Shown piece by piece: positions 35,213 through 43,462 of a stretch of DNA of 64,000 nucleotides. This DNA is from Gordonia rhizosphera NBRC 16068 (GTDB lineage: Bacteria > Actinomycetota > Actinomycetes > Mycobacteriales > Mycobacteriaceae). Made by a program: the position numbers and the translations under genes. The stretch covers positions 62,001 to 126,000 of the forward strand of contig NZ_BAHC01000197.1 of the NCBI RefSeq assembly GCF_000298195.1. Reading direction: 5' to 3'. The notes under the pieces were generated by a model, which had not been told where the DNA came from, did no database searches, and saw only the letters and a program-made list of their open reading frames with translations. How positions within the stretch are numbered: position 1 is the first letter of the stretch; every line of letters starts with the position of its first letter.

Positions 35213-36207
35213 GCGCCACCGCACGCCCCCTGCGGATCGGTCTCCTCGGTGCGTCGCGGATCGCCGAGTCCGCCATCGTCGGGCCGGCCCAGACACTCGG
35301 CCATCGCCTGGTGGCGGTGGCCGCGCGGGACCGCGGGCGCGCCGAGGCGTTCGCCGGCAAGTACGGGGTGGAACGCGTCCTCGACTCCTATGACGACGTG
35401 ATCAACGATCCCGAGGTCGACGTCGTCTACAACCCGCTGGCGAACTCCCTGCACGGGCCGTGGAATCTCGCCGCGATCCGCGCGGGGAAGCCGGTGCTGT
35501 CGGAGAAGCCGTTCGCACGCAACACGATCGAGGCCCGTGAAGTGGCCGACGCCGCGCGCGCCGCCGGGGTCACCGTGCTGGAGGGGTTCCACTACCTATT
35601 CCATCCGCTGATGCACCGCACCGTCGAACTCCTCGATGCCGGCGCGATCGGCGCCGTCCAGGAGGTCGAGGTGGTGATGGCCATGCCCTCCCCCGACGAC
35701 GGTGACCCGCGATGGTCCTACGAGATGGCCGGTGGGGCGCTGATGGATCTGGGGTGCTATTCGGTGCACGTGTCGCGACTACTGGGACGCTGGTGCGGTG
35801 GGACGCCGGAGATCACCGGCGGCCGCGCGGTGCTGCGCAGCCCGCAGATCGACGAGTCCGCGGTCCTCGACATGCGATTCCCCAACGGCGCCAGAGGAAC
35901 CCAGGCGGTGTCGATGGCGGCCGGCGAGTTCGTGTTCTCCCTGCGCATCGTCGGCGACAGGGGTTCGCTGTACCTGCACGACTATCTCGGCCCCAACCGC
36001 GACGACAGGTTGACGTTCGTGTCGTCGTCGACGGGGGCGGTCACCGTCGAGCACCTCGGTACGAGGTCGACCTACACGTATCAGCTCGAAGCGTTCGCCG
36101 ACACGGTACACAACGGTGCATCGCTGCCGATCGACCTCGAGGACGCGGTCGACAACATGCGCCACCTCGACGACGCCTACCGGGCGATCGGTCTCGAACC
36201 CCGCTGA
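35209..36207 (+). CDS. Gfo/Idh/MocA family dehydrogenase
   Basis: The 332-residue oxidoreductase has LRIGLLGASRIAESAI (dinucleotide fold), SEKPFARN (EKP Lys) and GGALMDLGCYSVHVSRLLG. This subgroup (GGALMDLGCY) includes trans-dihydrodiol/glucose-fructose-type dehydrogenases, different from the IolG-like paralogues here. It is the last gene of the PhyH operon, followed by a strong hairpin. Confidence 0.87.
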   Translation: MSATARPLRIGLLGASRIAESAIVGPAQTLGHRLVAVAARDRGRAEAFAGKYGVERVLDSYDDVINDPEVDVVYNPLANSLHGPWNLAAIRAGKPVLSEKPFARNTIEAREVADAARAAGVTVLEGFHYLFHPLMHRTVELLDAGAIGAVQEVEVVMAMPSPDDGDPRWSYEMAGGALMDLGCYSVHVSRLLGRWCGGTPEITGGRAVLRSPQIDESAVLDMRFPNGARGTQAVSMAAGEFVFSLRIVGDRGSLYLHDYLGPNRDDRLTFVSSSTGAVTVEHLGTRSTYTYQLEAFADTVHNGASLPIDLEDAVDNMRHLDDAYRAIGLEPR

Positions 36208-36214
36208 CAGATCG

Positions 36215-36255
36215 AGGTTGCCGTTTGGTTCGCCCCGCGAGCAAAACGGCAACCT
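36215..36255. terminator. Hairpin terminator between convergent genes
   Basis: Arms AGGTTGCCGTTTGGTTCGC and GCGAGCAAAACGGCAACCT (two mismatches) with a 3-base loop lie between the PhyH operon and the LacI-Gfo hybrid gene. Confidence 0.75.
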
Positions 36256-36270
36256 TCCTCTGATCGGGAC

Positions 36271-37467
36271 TCAGCCGCCCGACGAGCACCGCACGATCTT
36301 GCCGGCCTCACGCGCCTTGTGCGACCACAACTCCTGCGCGTCGCCGGGCAGCGCGACAAAGATCGCGTCGATATCCGGGTCGTCGATCAGGTCTTCGTAG
36401 ATCCCGTAGCTGACCATGATCCCGAGCCGGTCCGCGATCTCCCAGGCGACTGCGGTGGACGAACTCGCCACCACCTCGATGGGCCCGGAAACCCTTCCCG
36501 GCGTACCCAATTCGTGCACGAGGACGTCGTCGCAGCTGTCCGCGAGCAGACCCCAGCGCAGTCGCCCCTCGTCGCGTCCGGCATCGGGTAGCCACCCGGC
36601 CGGCGGCGCCGTGGTCGCACGCACCATGAGCTCGGGTTCCAGCGTCCGGGCACCGTAGAAGCCGAAGCCGCCGGTGTCGGCGACCACCTCGGAGTTCCCC
36701 AGCGACGACGCCACCGCATCCATGGCGGCGCCCGCCAGACCGGGGACGTCCTGGCGCACGGTGGTCAGGTTCAAGTGACCGAGGATCGCGTGCGGCCCGT
36801 CGTCGTAGCCGACGACCGACATGTCCTCGGGAATACGCAGGCCGCTGTGCCGCATCACCTCAATGAAGCCGATGGCCATCCGGTCGTTGGCCAGGAAGAC
36901 CGCGGTTGGCAGATCCCCCTCCGCGAGCATCCGCTCGGCCGCCAGCGCACCGGCCTCCTCGGTGTAGTCACCGACCATGGTGCGGCACTCGTCGCGGAAT
37001 CCGGCCGCGGCCATTGCCCCGAGATACCCGCGCAGGCGCTCGGCCGCGCACGGATGGTCGCCGCCCTCGACGTGCGCGATCGCGGTATGACCCAGATCGA
37101 TGAGATGTTGCACGGCCATCTGCGCCCCGCGCCATTCGTCGGTGCCGATGGTGACCGCCACCAGATCCGGGATCCGCTCGCCCACCACGATGATCGGGAC
37201 GACGGGAGCATAGGACCCGGTGGCCGAGCTCGCGGGGTCCGCGCCGAGGCGGTCGCCGTATTCCGCGCCGACCACCACCACCGCGTCGCAGCCCTGCTCG
37301 ATGAGGTCGGCCACAGCACGTTCCCGGGTCCGGGTCCCGCTGTGCAGACCGAGGGCGAGACGGTAGCCGCCCGCGTCGGCCGACGCGTACAGCTCATCGA
37401 CGAGATCCGCCTCGAACGGGCTCGATGCCCCGAAGACGACGCCCACCAGACGACCCGACTCACTCAT
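36271..37467 (-). CDS. Hybrid protein: LacI-type effector domain without HTH, fused to a Gfo/Idh Rossmann half
   Basis: The 398-residue product begins SGRLVGVVFGASSPFEADLV, which is where the sugar-binding domain of a LacI regulator starts (compare SRLLGVTFELREPFHGDLV in the LacI at 54338-55375). The ~60-residue DNA-binding headpiece is absent; stops lie just upstream in frame. LacI-type motifs continue to about residue 300 (ISVVGYDDGPHA-like). The last ~95 residues match the N-terminal half of a Gfo/Idh/MocA dehydrogenase (RWGLLADSCDDVL; YGIYEDLIDDPDIDAIFVALP; AGKIVRC), but the dinucleotide glycines are lost and it ends where the EKP motif would be. It may be a sensor without DNA binding, or a decayed fusion. 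Confidence 0.75.
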   Translation of the reverse strand: MSESGRLVGVVFGASSPFEADLVDELYASADAGGYRLALGLHSGTRTRERAVADLIEQGCDAVVVVGAEYGDRLGADPASSATGSYAPVVPIIVVGERIPDLVAVTIGTDEWRGAQMAVQHLIDLGHTAIAHVEGGDHPCAAERLRGYLGAMAAAGFRDECRTMVGDYTEEAGALAAERMLAEGDLPTAVFLANDRMAIGFIEVMRHSGLRIPEDMSVVGYDDGPHAILGHLNLTTVRQDVPGLAGAAMDAVASSLGNSEVVADTGGFGFYGARTLEPELMVRATTAPPAGWLPDAGRDEGRLRWGLLADSCDDVLVHELGTPGRVSGPIEVVASSSTAVAWEIADRLGIMVSYGIYEDLIDDPDIDAIFVALPGDAQELWSHKAREAGKIVRCSSGG

Positions 37468-37545
37468 CTCGATCCGATCCCTTCGTTAGCCTCACAACAT
37501 ATCCCGCCGGCGCGCCGCGTGTACACAGACATCCCAGACGTGGAA

Positions 37546-37577
37546 ACCCGCCCGACCCCGTGCGGGGGCGGGCGGGT
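37546..37577 (-). terminator. GC-rich terminator after the sugar ABC operon
   Basis: ACCCGCCCG-ACCCC / GGGGG-CGGGCGGGT forms a ~14-bp stem around GTG, beginning 30 bases past the ATPase stop on the minus strand and followed there by TTTCC. Confidence 0.65.
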
Positions 37578-37606
37578 GGTTCACTGGCGGGCCATCGCCC
37601 CGGGAC

Positions 37607-38419
37607 TCAGTGCCGCAACTCGTGCGACAGGGAGTCGAGTTCGTCGCCACCGGCCATCTGCTGGGTCAGCTCCTCGAGGGTGATCTCGTCGTAGGTGCAG
37701 TCCAGTTGCTGGCGCCCGCGGTTGAGAAGCACGAAGTGGTCGCCCACCAGGTGTGCGTGATGCGGGTTGTGGGTGATGAACACGACGCCGAAGCCCCGGT
37801 CCTTGGCCGCCGAGATGTAGCGCAGCACGGTGCCCGACTGCTTGACGCCGAGCGCGGCGGTGGGCTCGTCGAGAATCAGCACCCGGGCGCCGAAGAAGAT
37901 CGCCCGGGCGATCGCGACACATTGCCGCTGACCACCGGAGAGCGAACCGATCGGCGCGTCCACGTCGGGCAGGTCGATGCCCATCTTGAACAGCTCTTCC
38001 TTGGTGGTCGCGCGCATCGCCTGGACGTCGAGCGACCGGAAGGGGCCCTTGCGCAGTTCCTGACCGAGGAAGAAGTTGCGCCACACGGGCATCAGGCCGA
38101 CGACGGCGAGATCCTGGTAGACCGTGGCGATACCACGTCCCAGCGCATCCTTCGGCGACTCGAGCAGGGTCTCCTCGCCGTCGACGAGCAGTTCCCCCTC
38201 GGACTGCTGGTGCAGCCCGGCCATGATCTTGATGAGGGTGGACTTGCCGGCACCGTTGTCGCCGAGGACGCAGGTCACCTCGCCCGCGTTGACACGGAGA
38301 CTGATGTCCTTGAGGGCGATGATCGCGCCGTAGGACTTGCCGACGTTCCGGAGCTCGATCAGGGGCGTCTTGCCTCCGCTGGAGTCGGACTCGGGTCGGG
38401 TCTCGATTGCTGAACTCAT
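37607..38419 (-). CDS. Sugar ABC transporter ATP-binding protein (single-domain, FrcA-like)
   Basis: The 270-residue ATPase has Walker A GDNGAGKSTLIK, Q-loop VYQDLAVVG, signature LSGGQRQCVAIAR, Walker B VLILDEPTAAL and H-loop FITHN. It has a single nucleotide domain, unlike the double-domain RbsA/XylG type, so it works as a dimer with the permease. Start ATG 38419 has AGAGGTGAT upstream and follows the permease stop by 4 bases. Confidence 0.92.
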   Translation of the reverse strand: MSSAIETRPESDSSGGKTPLIELRNVGKSYGAIIALKDISLRVNAGEVTCVLGDNGAGKSTLIKIMAGLHQQSEGELLVDGEETLLESPKDALGRGIATVYQDLAVVGLMPVWRNFFLGQELRKGPFRSLDVQAMRATTKEELFKMGIDLPDVDAPIGSLSGGQRQCVAIARAIFFGARVLILDEPTAALGVKQSGTVLRYISAAKDRGFGVVFITHNPHHAHLVGDHFVLLNRGRQQLDCTYDEITLEELTQQMAGGDELDSLSHELRH

Positions 38420-38423
38420 CTCA

Positions 38424-39482
38424 TCACCTCTTGGCGGCGTAGTTGCGGAATGCATTGTTGGCGACGACTGCGAAGAGCAGCATGACGCCCATGAAGAACT
38501 TGAACCAGTCGGGGTTCCAGCCGGCGTAGACGATGCCCTGGTTCACCATGCCGAAGATGAAGGCGCCGATCGCGGCTCCGATCGCGGTGCCGTAGCCGCC
38601 GGTGAGGAGGCAGCCGCCGACGACCGCGGCGATGATGTAGAAGAACTCGTTGCCGACACCCTGACCGGACTGGACGGTGTCGAAGGCGAACAGCAGGTGC
38701 ATGCCGACGAACCAGGCGCAGAACCCGACGAACATGAACAGGCCGATCTTCACCATGGTTACCGGGACACCGACCGCGCGGGCCGAGTCCTGGTTTCCGC
38801 CGACCGCGAAGATCCAGTTGCCGATCCGGGTCCGCATCAGCACCCAGGTGGCGAGGAGGGTGAACAGAATCCACCAGACCACCGTGATGCGCACCGAGAC
38901 ACCGAAGATCTCGAACGACGACGCGAAGACCTTCTGTGCGGAGTCGAAGCCCTGCATGTCCGAGATGGACGGGGTCGCAACCTGGCCGGTGACGAGTTTG
39001 GTGACCGCGAGGTTTATACCGGTGATCATCAGGAACGTCGACAGCGTGATCAGGAACGACGGGATCTTCGTCTTCATCACGAGATACCCGTTGAAGAAGC
39101 CGACCGACAACGACAGGCAGAGCGCGAGGATCGCCGCAAACCAGACGTTGAGGTGCAGGTTGTAGGCGAGCATCGACGCGGCGAGCGAGGCGAACGTCAC
39201 CGCGACACCGGTGGAGAGGTCGAACTCGCCACCGATCATCAGGACCGCGACACCGCAGGCCATGATGCCGATCGTCGAGCTCGCGTACAGGACCGTTGCC
39301 AAGGCCTCCGGACTCCGGAAGGGTGGCGCGACGATCAGGAAGAAGACGAAGATCGCGATCGCGCCGAACAGCGCGCCGATCTCCGGCCGGAGCAGCACCC
39401 GCTGCATGGGCTTCTGGCGCTTCACGCGCTCATCGGTGACGACCTTGTGAGTGTTCAGGTCGATCTCTGACTGTGTACTCAT
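38424..39482 (-). CDS. Sugar ABC transporter permease (RbsC/FrcC family)
   Basis: The 352-residue integral membrane permease has about 10 hydrophobic segments. Family landmarks are GGEFDLSTGVAVTFASLAAS, GRCNWIFAVGGN-type (here RIGNWIFAVGGNQDSARAVGV) and the GCLLTGGYGTAIGAAIGA loop that docks the ATPase. It lies between the binding-protein and ATPase genes in a three-gene carbohydrate-uptake operon. Confidence 0.93.
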   Translation of the reverse strand: MSTQSEIDLNTHKVVTDERVKRQKPMQRVLLRPEIGALFGAIAIFVFFLIVAPPFRSPEALATVLYASSTIGIMACGVAVLMIGGEFDLSTGVAVTFASLAASMLAYNLHLNVWFAAILALCLSLSVGFFNGYLVMKTKIPSFLITLSTFLMITGINLAVTKLVTGQVATPSISDMQGFDSAQKVFASSFEIFGVSVRITVVWWILFTLLATWVLMRTRIGNWIFAVGGNQDSARAVGVPVTMVKIGLFMFVGFCAWFVGMHLLFAFDTVQSGQGVGNEFFYIIAAVVGGCLLTGGYGTAIGAAIGAFIFGMVNQGIVYAGWNPDWFKFFMGVMLLFAVVANNAFRNYAAKR

Positions 39483-39506
39483 CGATTAATCCCTTCTCGC
39501 CCGCGA

Positions 39507-40517
39507 TCAGCGAGTGCCGTTCTTGGCGTAGTCGGCGACCTTGTCGATATTCGACTGGTCGATGAAAGCGGGACCGGTGAGGACGGCGTCGCCGCCACCG
39601 ATCGTGTTGCCGTTGGTGAGGTAGAGCCACAGCGAATCGACCGCAAGGTAACCCTGCAGGTACGGCTGCTGATCGATGGCCCAGGCGACGTCACCGTTCT
39701 CGATCAGGTCGACCAGTGCGGCATTGGTGTCGAAGGTCGCCACCTCGGCCGTGGACCCGGCGTTCCCCTTGGACTTGACCGCGGTCTGCGCGATCGGGGC
39801 GCCGAGGGTCATGATCGCGTCGATCGACGGATCCTGCTGGAGCTTCGCGGTCATCGTCGACTCGACGGATGGCATGTCCTTCGAGTTGACGTTGAGGATC
39901 TCGAACGAGCCGCTGGTGAAGCTTTCCTTGACGCCGGCGCACCGGGATTCCAGGGCAACCTGACCCTGTTCCTGGATCACGCAGAGGACATGCCTCTTAC
40001 CCTCCTCGGACAGGCGCTTACCGGCAGCCTGGCCGGCGATGAATTCGTCCTGACCGAAGTACTGCTGGACGCCCATGGCCTTCCAGTTGTCGTAGCCCGA
40101 GTTGAAGGCGCTCACCGGGATGCCGGCGGCCAGCGCCGCCTTGACCACCGGGGCCATGGCGTCCGGCTTGGCCAGGGTGACCGCGATGCCGTCGACCTTC
40201 GAGTCGATCGCCGCCTGCACGAGGTTCGCCTGGTTCGGGGCCTCCGGGTCGGACGAGTATCGCAGCGTGACGTTGTCCTTCTTGGCCGCCATCTCGGCAC
40301 CCTTGCGGACCAGATCCCAGAAAGAGTCGCCGGGAACCTCGTGGGTAACCATGGCGATGGTCAGCTGGTCGGTCCCGGCGCCACCGCCGCTGCCGTCCTC
40401 TTTGCCACCGGTACCCGAACAACCTGCGGCCAGCACAACCGCGGCCGATGCCGCTGCCGCAAGACCGAGGAGCCGCCGGGTGCGGCCTCCGGTCCTACGA
40501 CGCGTTGTGGAATACAT
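39507..40517 (-). CDS. Sugar ABC transporter substrate-binding lipoprotein
   Basis: A 336-residue binding protein of the RbsB/Peripla_BP_4 type. The N-terminus has Arg residues, a hydrophobic stretch and a lipobox LAAGC, so it is a lipoprotein anchored at the outer face of the membrane. The mature domain contains VSAFNSGYDNW and FDTNAALVDLIENGDVAWAIDQQPY. AGGGAAGGGA lies before ATG 40517. The genomic setting suggests an inositol, other cyclitol or related sugar ligand. Confidence 0.92.
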   Translation of the reverse strand: MYSTTRRRTGGRTRRLLGLAAAASAAVVLAAGCSGTGGKEDGSGGGAGTDQLTIAMVTHEVPGDSFWDLVRKGAEMAAKKDNVTLRYSSDPEAPNQANLVQAAIDSKVDGIAVTLAKPDAMAPVVKAALAAGIPVSAFNSGYDNWKAMGVQQYFGQDEFIAGQAAGKRLSEEGKRHVLCVIQEQGQVALESRCAGVKESFTSGSFEILNVNSKDMPSVESTMTAKLQQDPSIDAIMTLGAPIAQTAVKSKGNAGSTAEVATFDTNAALVDLIENGDVAWAIDQQPYLQGYLAVDSLWLYLTNGNTIGGGDAVLTGPAFIDQSNIDKVADYAKNGTR

Positions 40518-40599
40518 CGTTGTCCCTTCCCTTTCGATTCTCCAGAGTGTCCTGCGAGCCACTCCCTTGGTGAAGATGTAATACCCGTCACACGCCTCG

Positions 40600-40620
40600 T
40601 GTCAAGACTTTGTCAAGACA
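40600..40620. promoter_or_regulatory. 21-bp dyad upstream of the sugar ABC operon
   Basis: The reverse complement reads TGTCTTGACAAAG then TCTTGACA, matching the copy at 43344-43364 at all but two or three positions. It lies about 83 bases before the binding-protein start and is a likely operator for a LacI or GntR regulator of the region. Confidence 0.55.
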
Positions 40621-40637
40621 TTCTGATTAATCCGAGG

Positions 40638-42029
40638 TCACCGCGGTCCGACGGCGCGCGCTCCCGCACCCGACGGCAGCCGCAGAGCACCCACCGCACA
40701 CCCCGCCATCAGAGCGGAGAGGAGGACGAAGGTCGCCGAGTACGCGCCTGCCGGCAGCCCGGCAACGCCGGCCAAAGCCGACACGGCCACCGCCGCGAGC
40801 GCCACACCGAACGCCGACCCGAGTTCCTGGACCGCGGCGTGCACGGCGTTGGCATCGCTGAGTTCATCGGCCTCGACGTCGGCAAAGGCGAGGGTGTTGT
40901 ACGCCGAGAAGCCGACCGAGCGCAGCGCCCCCGAGATCACCAGCACGAGGGCGATCACCACCCCGGACGTCGTGGGTCCGAGAGCCGCCAGCGCACCGAA
41001 CGCCAGCACCGACACCGACAGGTCCACCACGAGGACACGCCGAATACCCCAGCGCCGCATCAGCGGTGTGGTGATCGGTTTGATCACCACGTTGCCCACG
41101 AACAGTGCCGCGACCATCGCGCCCGCGGCGACCGGGGTCCAGCCGAACTGCAGCTGGAACATCAGCGGCAGCAGGAACGGCACCGCACTGATCACGACGC
41201 GGTAGAGGGTGCCGTAGCCGACTACCGAGGCGAACGACGACACGTGCAGCACACCGAGATTCAGCAACGGGTGGGGGGCCGAACGCAATCGCCGGTGTGC
41301 GCCGACGCCGAGGACCACCGACGCCACGGCACCGGCCGCCACGACCGCCCACCTCGTCGGCTCGGCCGAGACCTCCTGCGCGGCCGTCATCGCCGCGCCG
41401 ACGGCGAGCGTGGTCAGGACGACACCCGCCACGTCGAGCGGGCGCCGCCCGGCGCGCGTCTCGACGGGTCGGCACCATAGGGCCGCCGCCCCGAGACCGA
41501 CGATCCCGATCGGGATGTTGATCGCGAAGATGAACCGCCAGTCGGCGTGGGTGACGATCAGGCCGCCGAGCAATGGCGCCACCACCGGTGCGATCAGCGC
41601 CGGCCACGTCAGGTAGGCGATGGCGCGGACCAGTTGCGGTCGGTCGACGGTGCGCAGCACCGCCAACCGACCGACCGGCACCATCATCGCCCCGCCCGCC
41701 GCCTGCAGCACCCGCATCGCGACCAGCACCGCCAGACTCGGCGCCAGCGCACATCCCGCGGAGGCGGCGGTGAACACCGCCAGCGCGATCAGGAAGACCC
41801 GCCGGACGCCGAACCGGTCGGCGACCCACCCCGACAGCGGGATCAGGACCGCCAGGGTGATGAGGTAGGAGGTCGCGACGACCGTCGCGTCCAGCGGCCG
41901 CACCCCCAGGTCGTCGGCGATCGCGGGGAGCGCGGTCGCGACGATGGTGGCGTCGAGGATCTCCATGAACATCGCACCCGCGCCCAGCAGCGCGAGCGCA
42001 TAGGGGAATCCGTCCGATCGCGGGGCCAT
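40638..42029 (-). CDS. MFS transporter, DHA2/EmrB-QacA-like
   Basis: The ~463-residue major facilitator protein has motif A as GWVADRFGVRR, and FMEILDATIVATALP, the drug/H+ antiporter DHA2 signature in helix 1. About 12-14 membrane segments are expected. I placed the start at ATG 42029; a GTG at 42056 overlaps the upstream Gfo stop (GTGA) but has a badly spaced Shine-Dalgarno. It is coupled to a Gfo dehydrogenase, so it may export or import a cyclitol-related compound; drug efflux is equally possible. Confidence 0.85.
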   Translation of the reverse strand: MAPRSDGFPYALALLGAGAMFMEILDATIVATALPAIADDLGVRPLDATVVATSYLITLAVLIPLSGWVADRFGVRRVFLIALAVFTAASAGCALAPSLAVLVAMRVLQAAGGAMMVPVGRLAVLRTVDRPQLVRAIAYLTWPALIAPVVAPLLGGLIVTHADWRFIFAINIPIGIVGLGAAALWCRPVETRAGRRPLDVAGVVLTTLAVGAAMTAAQEVSAEPTRWAVVAAGAVASVVLGVGAHRRLRSAPHPLLNLGVLHVSSFASVVGYGTLYRVVISAVPFLLPLMFQLQFGWTPVAAGAMVAALFVGNVVIKPITTPLMRRWGIRRVLVVDLSVSVLAFGALAALGPTTSGVVIALVLVISGALRSVGFSAYNTLAFADVEADELSDANAVHAAVQELGSAFGVALAAVAVSALAGVAGLPAGAYSATFVLLSALMAGCAVGALRLPSGAGARAVGPR

Positions 42030-42052
42030 CCCGCTGCGGCCGAGCCGCCGGA

Positions 42053-43276
42053 TCACACCTCCGGCGCGGCCGGCGCCACCCATGTGCCCTCGAGAACCGA
42101 GGTGGTCATCGCGTCGAGGACCACGGCGCTGCGCACGGCGTCGACGATGGTCGCGCCCACCGGGGCGACACCCGCCGGGGCGCCGATCGACGCGCAGAAC
42201 CGGGCCGCCTCGATGACCTTGAGGTCGTCGTAGCTCATCGGGTTCGCGGCGCCGGGCTGGAACGCCGCGTAGTCCCCGCTACCTGGTCCGACGTACATCA
42301 TCGATACCGACTGGTCCTGGAAGGCGCCACCGGCACCGACCTCGAGTTCACCCATACGCCGGTAGTCCCAGCGCACAACGCCGGTGGTGCCGTGGATCTC
42401 GAAGCCGTAGGAGTTCTGCTCGCCCACCGACACACGGCTGGCCTCGAGCACGCAGCGCGCCCCCGACGCCATTCGCATCTGAGCGGAGACGTAGTCTTCG
42501 TTCTCCACCGGGCCGCGTTCCCCACCGGAGGCGAGCTGATGACCGGCGGTGGCCCCGGTCGGCTTGGGCCGCTCGGGGATGAAGATCGCGGTGTCGGCGA
42601 CCAGCGAGTCGATGTCGCCGAGCAGGAACCACACCAGGTCGGCGCCGTGCGAGGCGAGGTCGCCGAGGACCCCGTTGCCGCCACGGTCACGCTGGAAACG
42701 CCAGCTCAGGGCGCCGTCGGGGTGGGCTGCGTAGTCGCTGAACAGCCGGAAGCGGGCGTGGGTGACCTCGCCGATCTCACCGGCCACGATGAGCTCACGC
42801 GCGGCGGCGACCGCGGGCACGTTGCGGTAGTTGAAGCCGACCGCGGTACGGACCCCGGCGACACGCGCCGCGTCGGCGACCGCGCGCGCGTCGTCGGCGG
42901 ACAGTCCCACGGGCTTCTCGATCCACAGATGCTTGCCGGCCCCGACCACGGCGCAGCCGATCTCGCGGTGCAGGAAGTTGGGGGCGGTCACGCTGACCGC
43001 GGCAATCGTCGGGTCGTCGACCACCTGACGCCAGTCCGACACCGTCGTCGGCACGTCGAACTGGGCCGCGGCCGCAGCCGCGCGGTCGGTCACCTCGTCG
43101 GCGATGACGCTCAGCTTCGGTATCGGGTTCAGCTGCGGATAGTGGTGCCGGATCCGGGCATAGGCCTGCGCGTGTGCGCGGCCCATCCAACCGAATCCGA
43201 TGATGGCGACCGGGAGAGTCACCTGTGTGCGATCAGTGACATCGACCTGCGATTCGGTCACGGCGGTCAGAGCCAT
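42053..43276 (-). CDS. Gfo/Idh/MocA family dehydrogenase
   Basis: A 407-residue dehydrogenase: VAIIGFGWMGRAHAQAYARI (dinucleotide motif), IEKPVGLS (EKP Lys) and GVLGDLASHGADLVWFLLG (active-site His). The subgroup is larger than IolG (~400 against ~340 residues), as in some sugar/inositol dehydrogenases. Divergent from iolC with a shared dyad between, so it is probably co-regulated with the core iol operon. Confidence 0.87.
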   Translation of the reverse strand: MALTAVTESQVDVTDRTQVTLPVAIIGFGWMGRAHAQAYARIRHHYPQLNPIPKLSVIADEVTDRAAAAAAQFDVPTTVSDWRQVVDDPTIAAVSVTAPNFLHREIGCAVVGAGKHLWIEKPVGLSADDARAVADAARVAGVRTAVGFNYRNVPAVAAARELIVAGEIGEVTHARFRLFSDYAAHPDGALSWRFQRDRGGNGVLGDLASHGADLVWFLLGDIDSLVADTAIFIPERPKPTGATAGHQLASGGERGPVENEDYVSAQMRMASGARCVLEASRVSVGEQNSYGFEIHGTTGVVRWDYRRMGELEVGAGGAFQDQSVSMMYVGPGSGDYAAFQPGAANPMSYDDLKVIEAARFCASIGAPAGVAPVGATIVDAVRSAVVLDAMTTSVLEGTWVAPAAPEV

Positions 43277-43343
43277 GTAAGCATCCTTTCGACACGGGCG
43301 GGTGGACCCCTGTGATCTGTGACACCAGTATGTCAGGTAAGAA

Positions 43344-43364
43344 TGTCAGGACAAAGTCTTGACA
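43344..43364. promoter_or_regulatory. 21-bp dyad in the iolC divergent promoter
   Basis: TGTCAGGACAAAG then TCTTGACA is a near-perfect inverted repeat in the 186-base gap between a Gfo gene and iolC. An extra half-site TGTCAGG lies 13 bases upstream (43331). It is the best copy of a motif seen four times in the region. Confidence 0.6.
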
Positions 43365-43462
43365 TTTGTCTGTGAACTGACGCACAGTGGTAGCCAAGGC
43401 CGACGACGGAACTCGACATCCTCGGACGACCACCTGTCCCAACCACGAGCAGGGAGCACTAC

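Noticed and set aside
38337..39470. 377-codon + strand frame opposite the ABC permease
   Set aside because: Composition (Asp/Arg/Glu/Gln repeats) is that of a shadow frame; permease motifs lie on the other strand.
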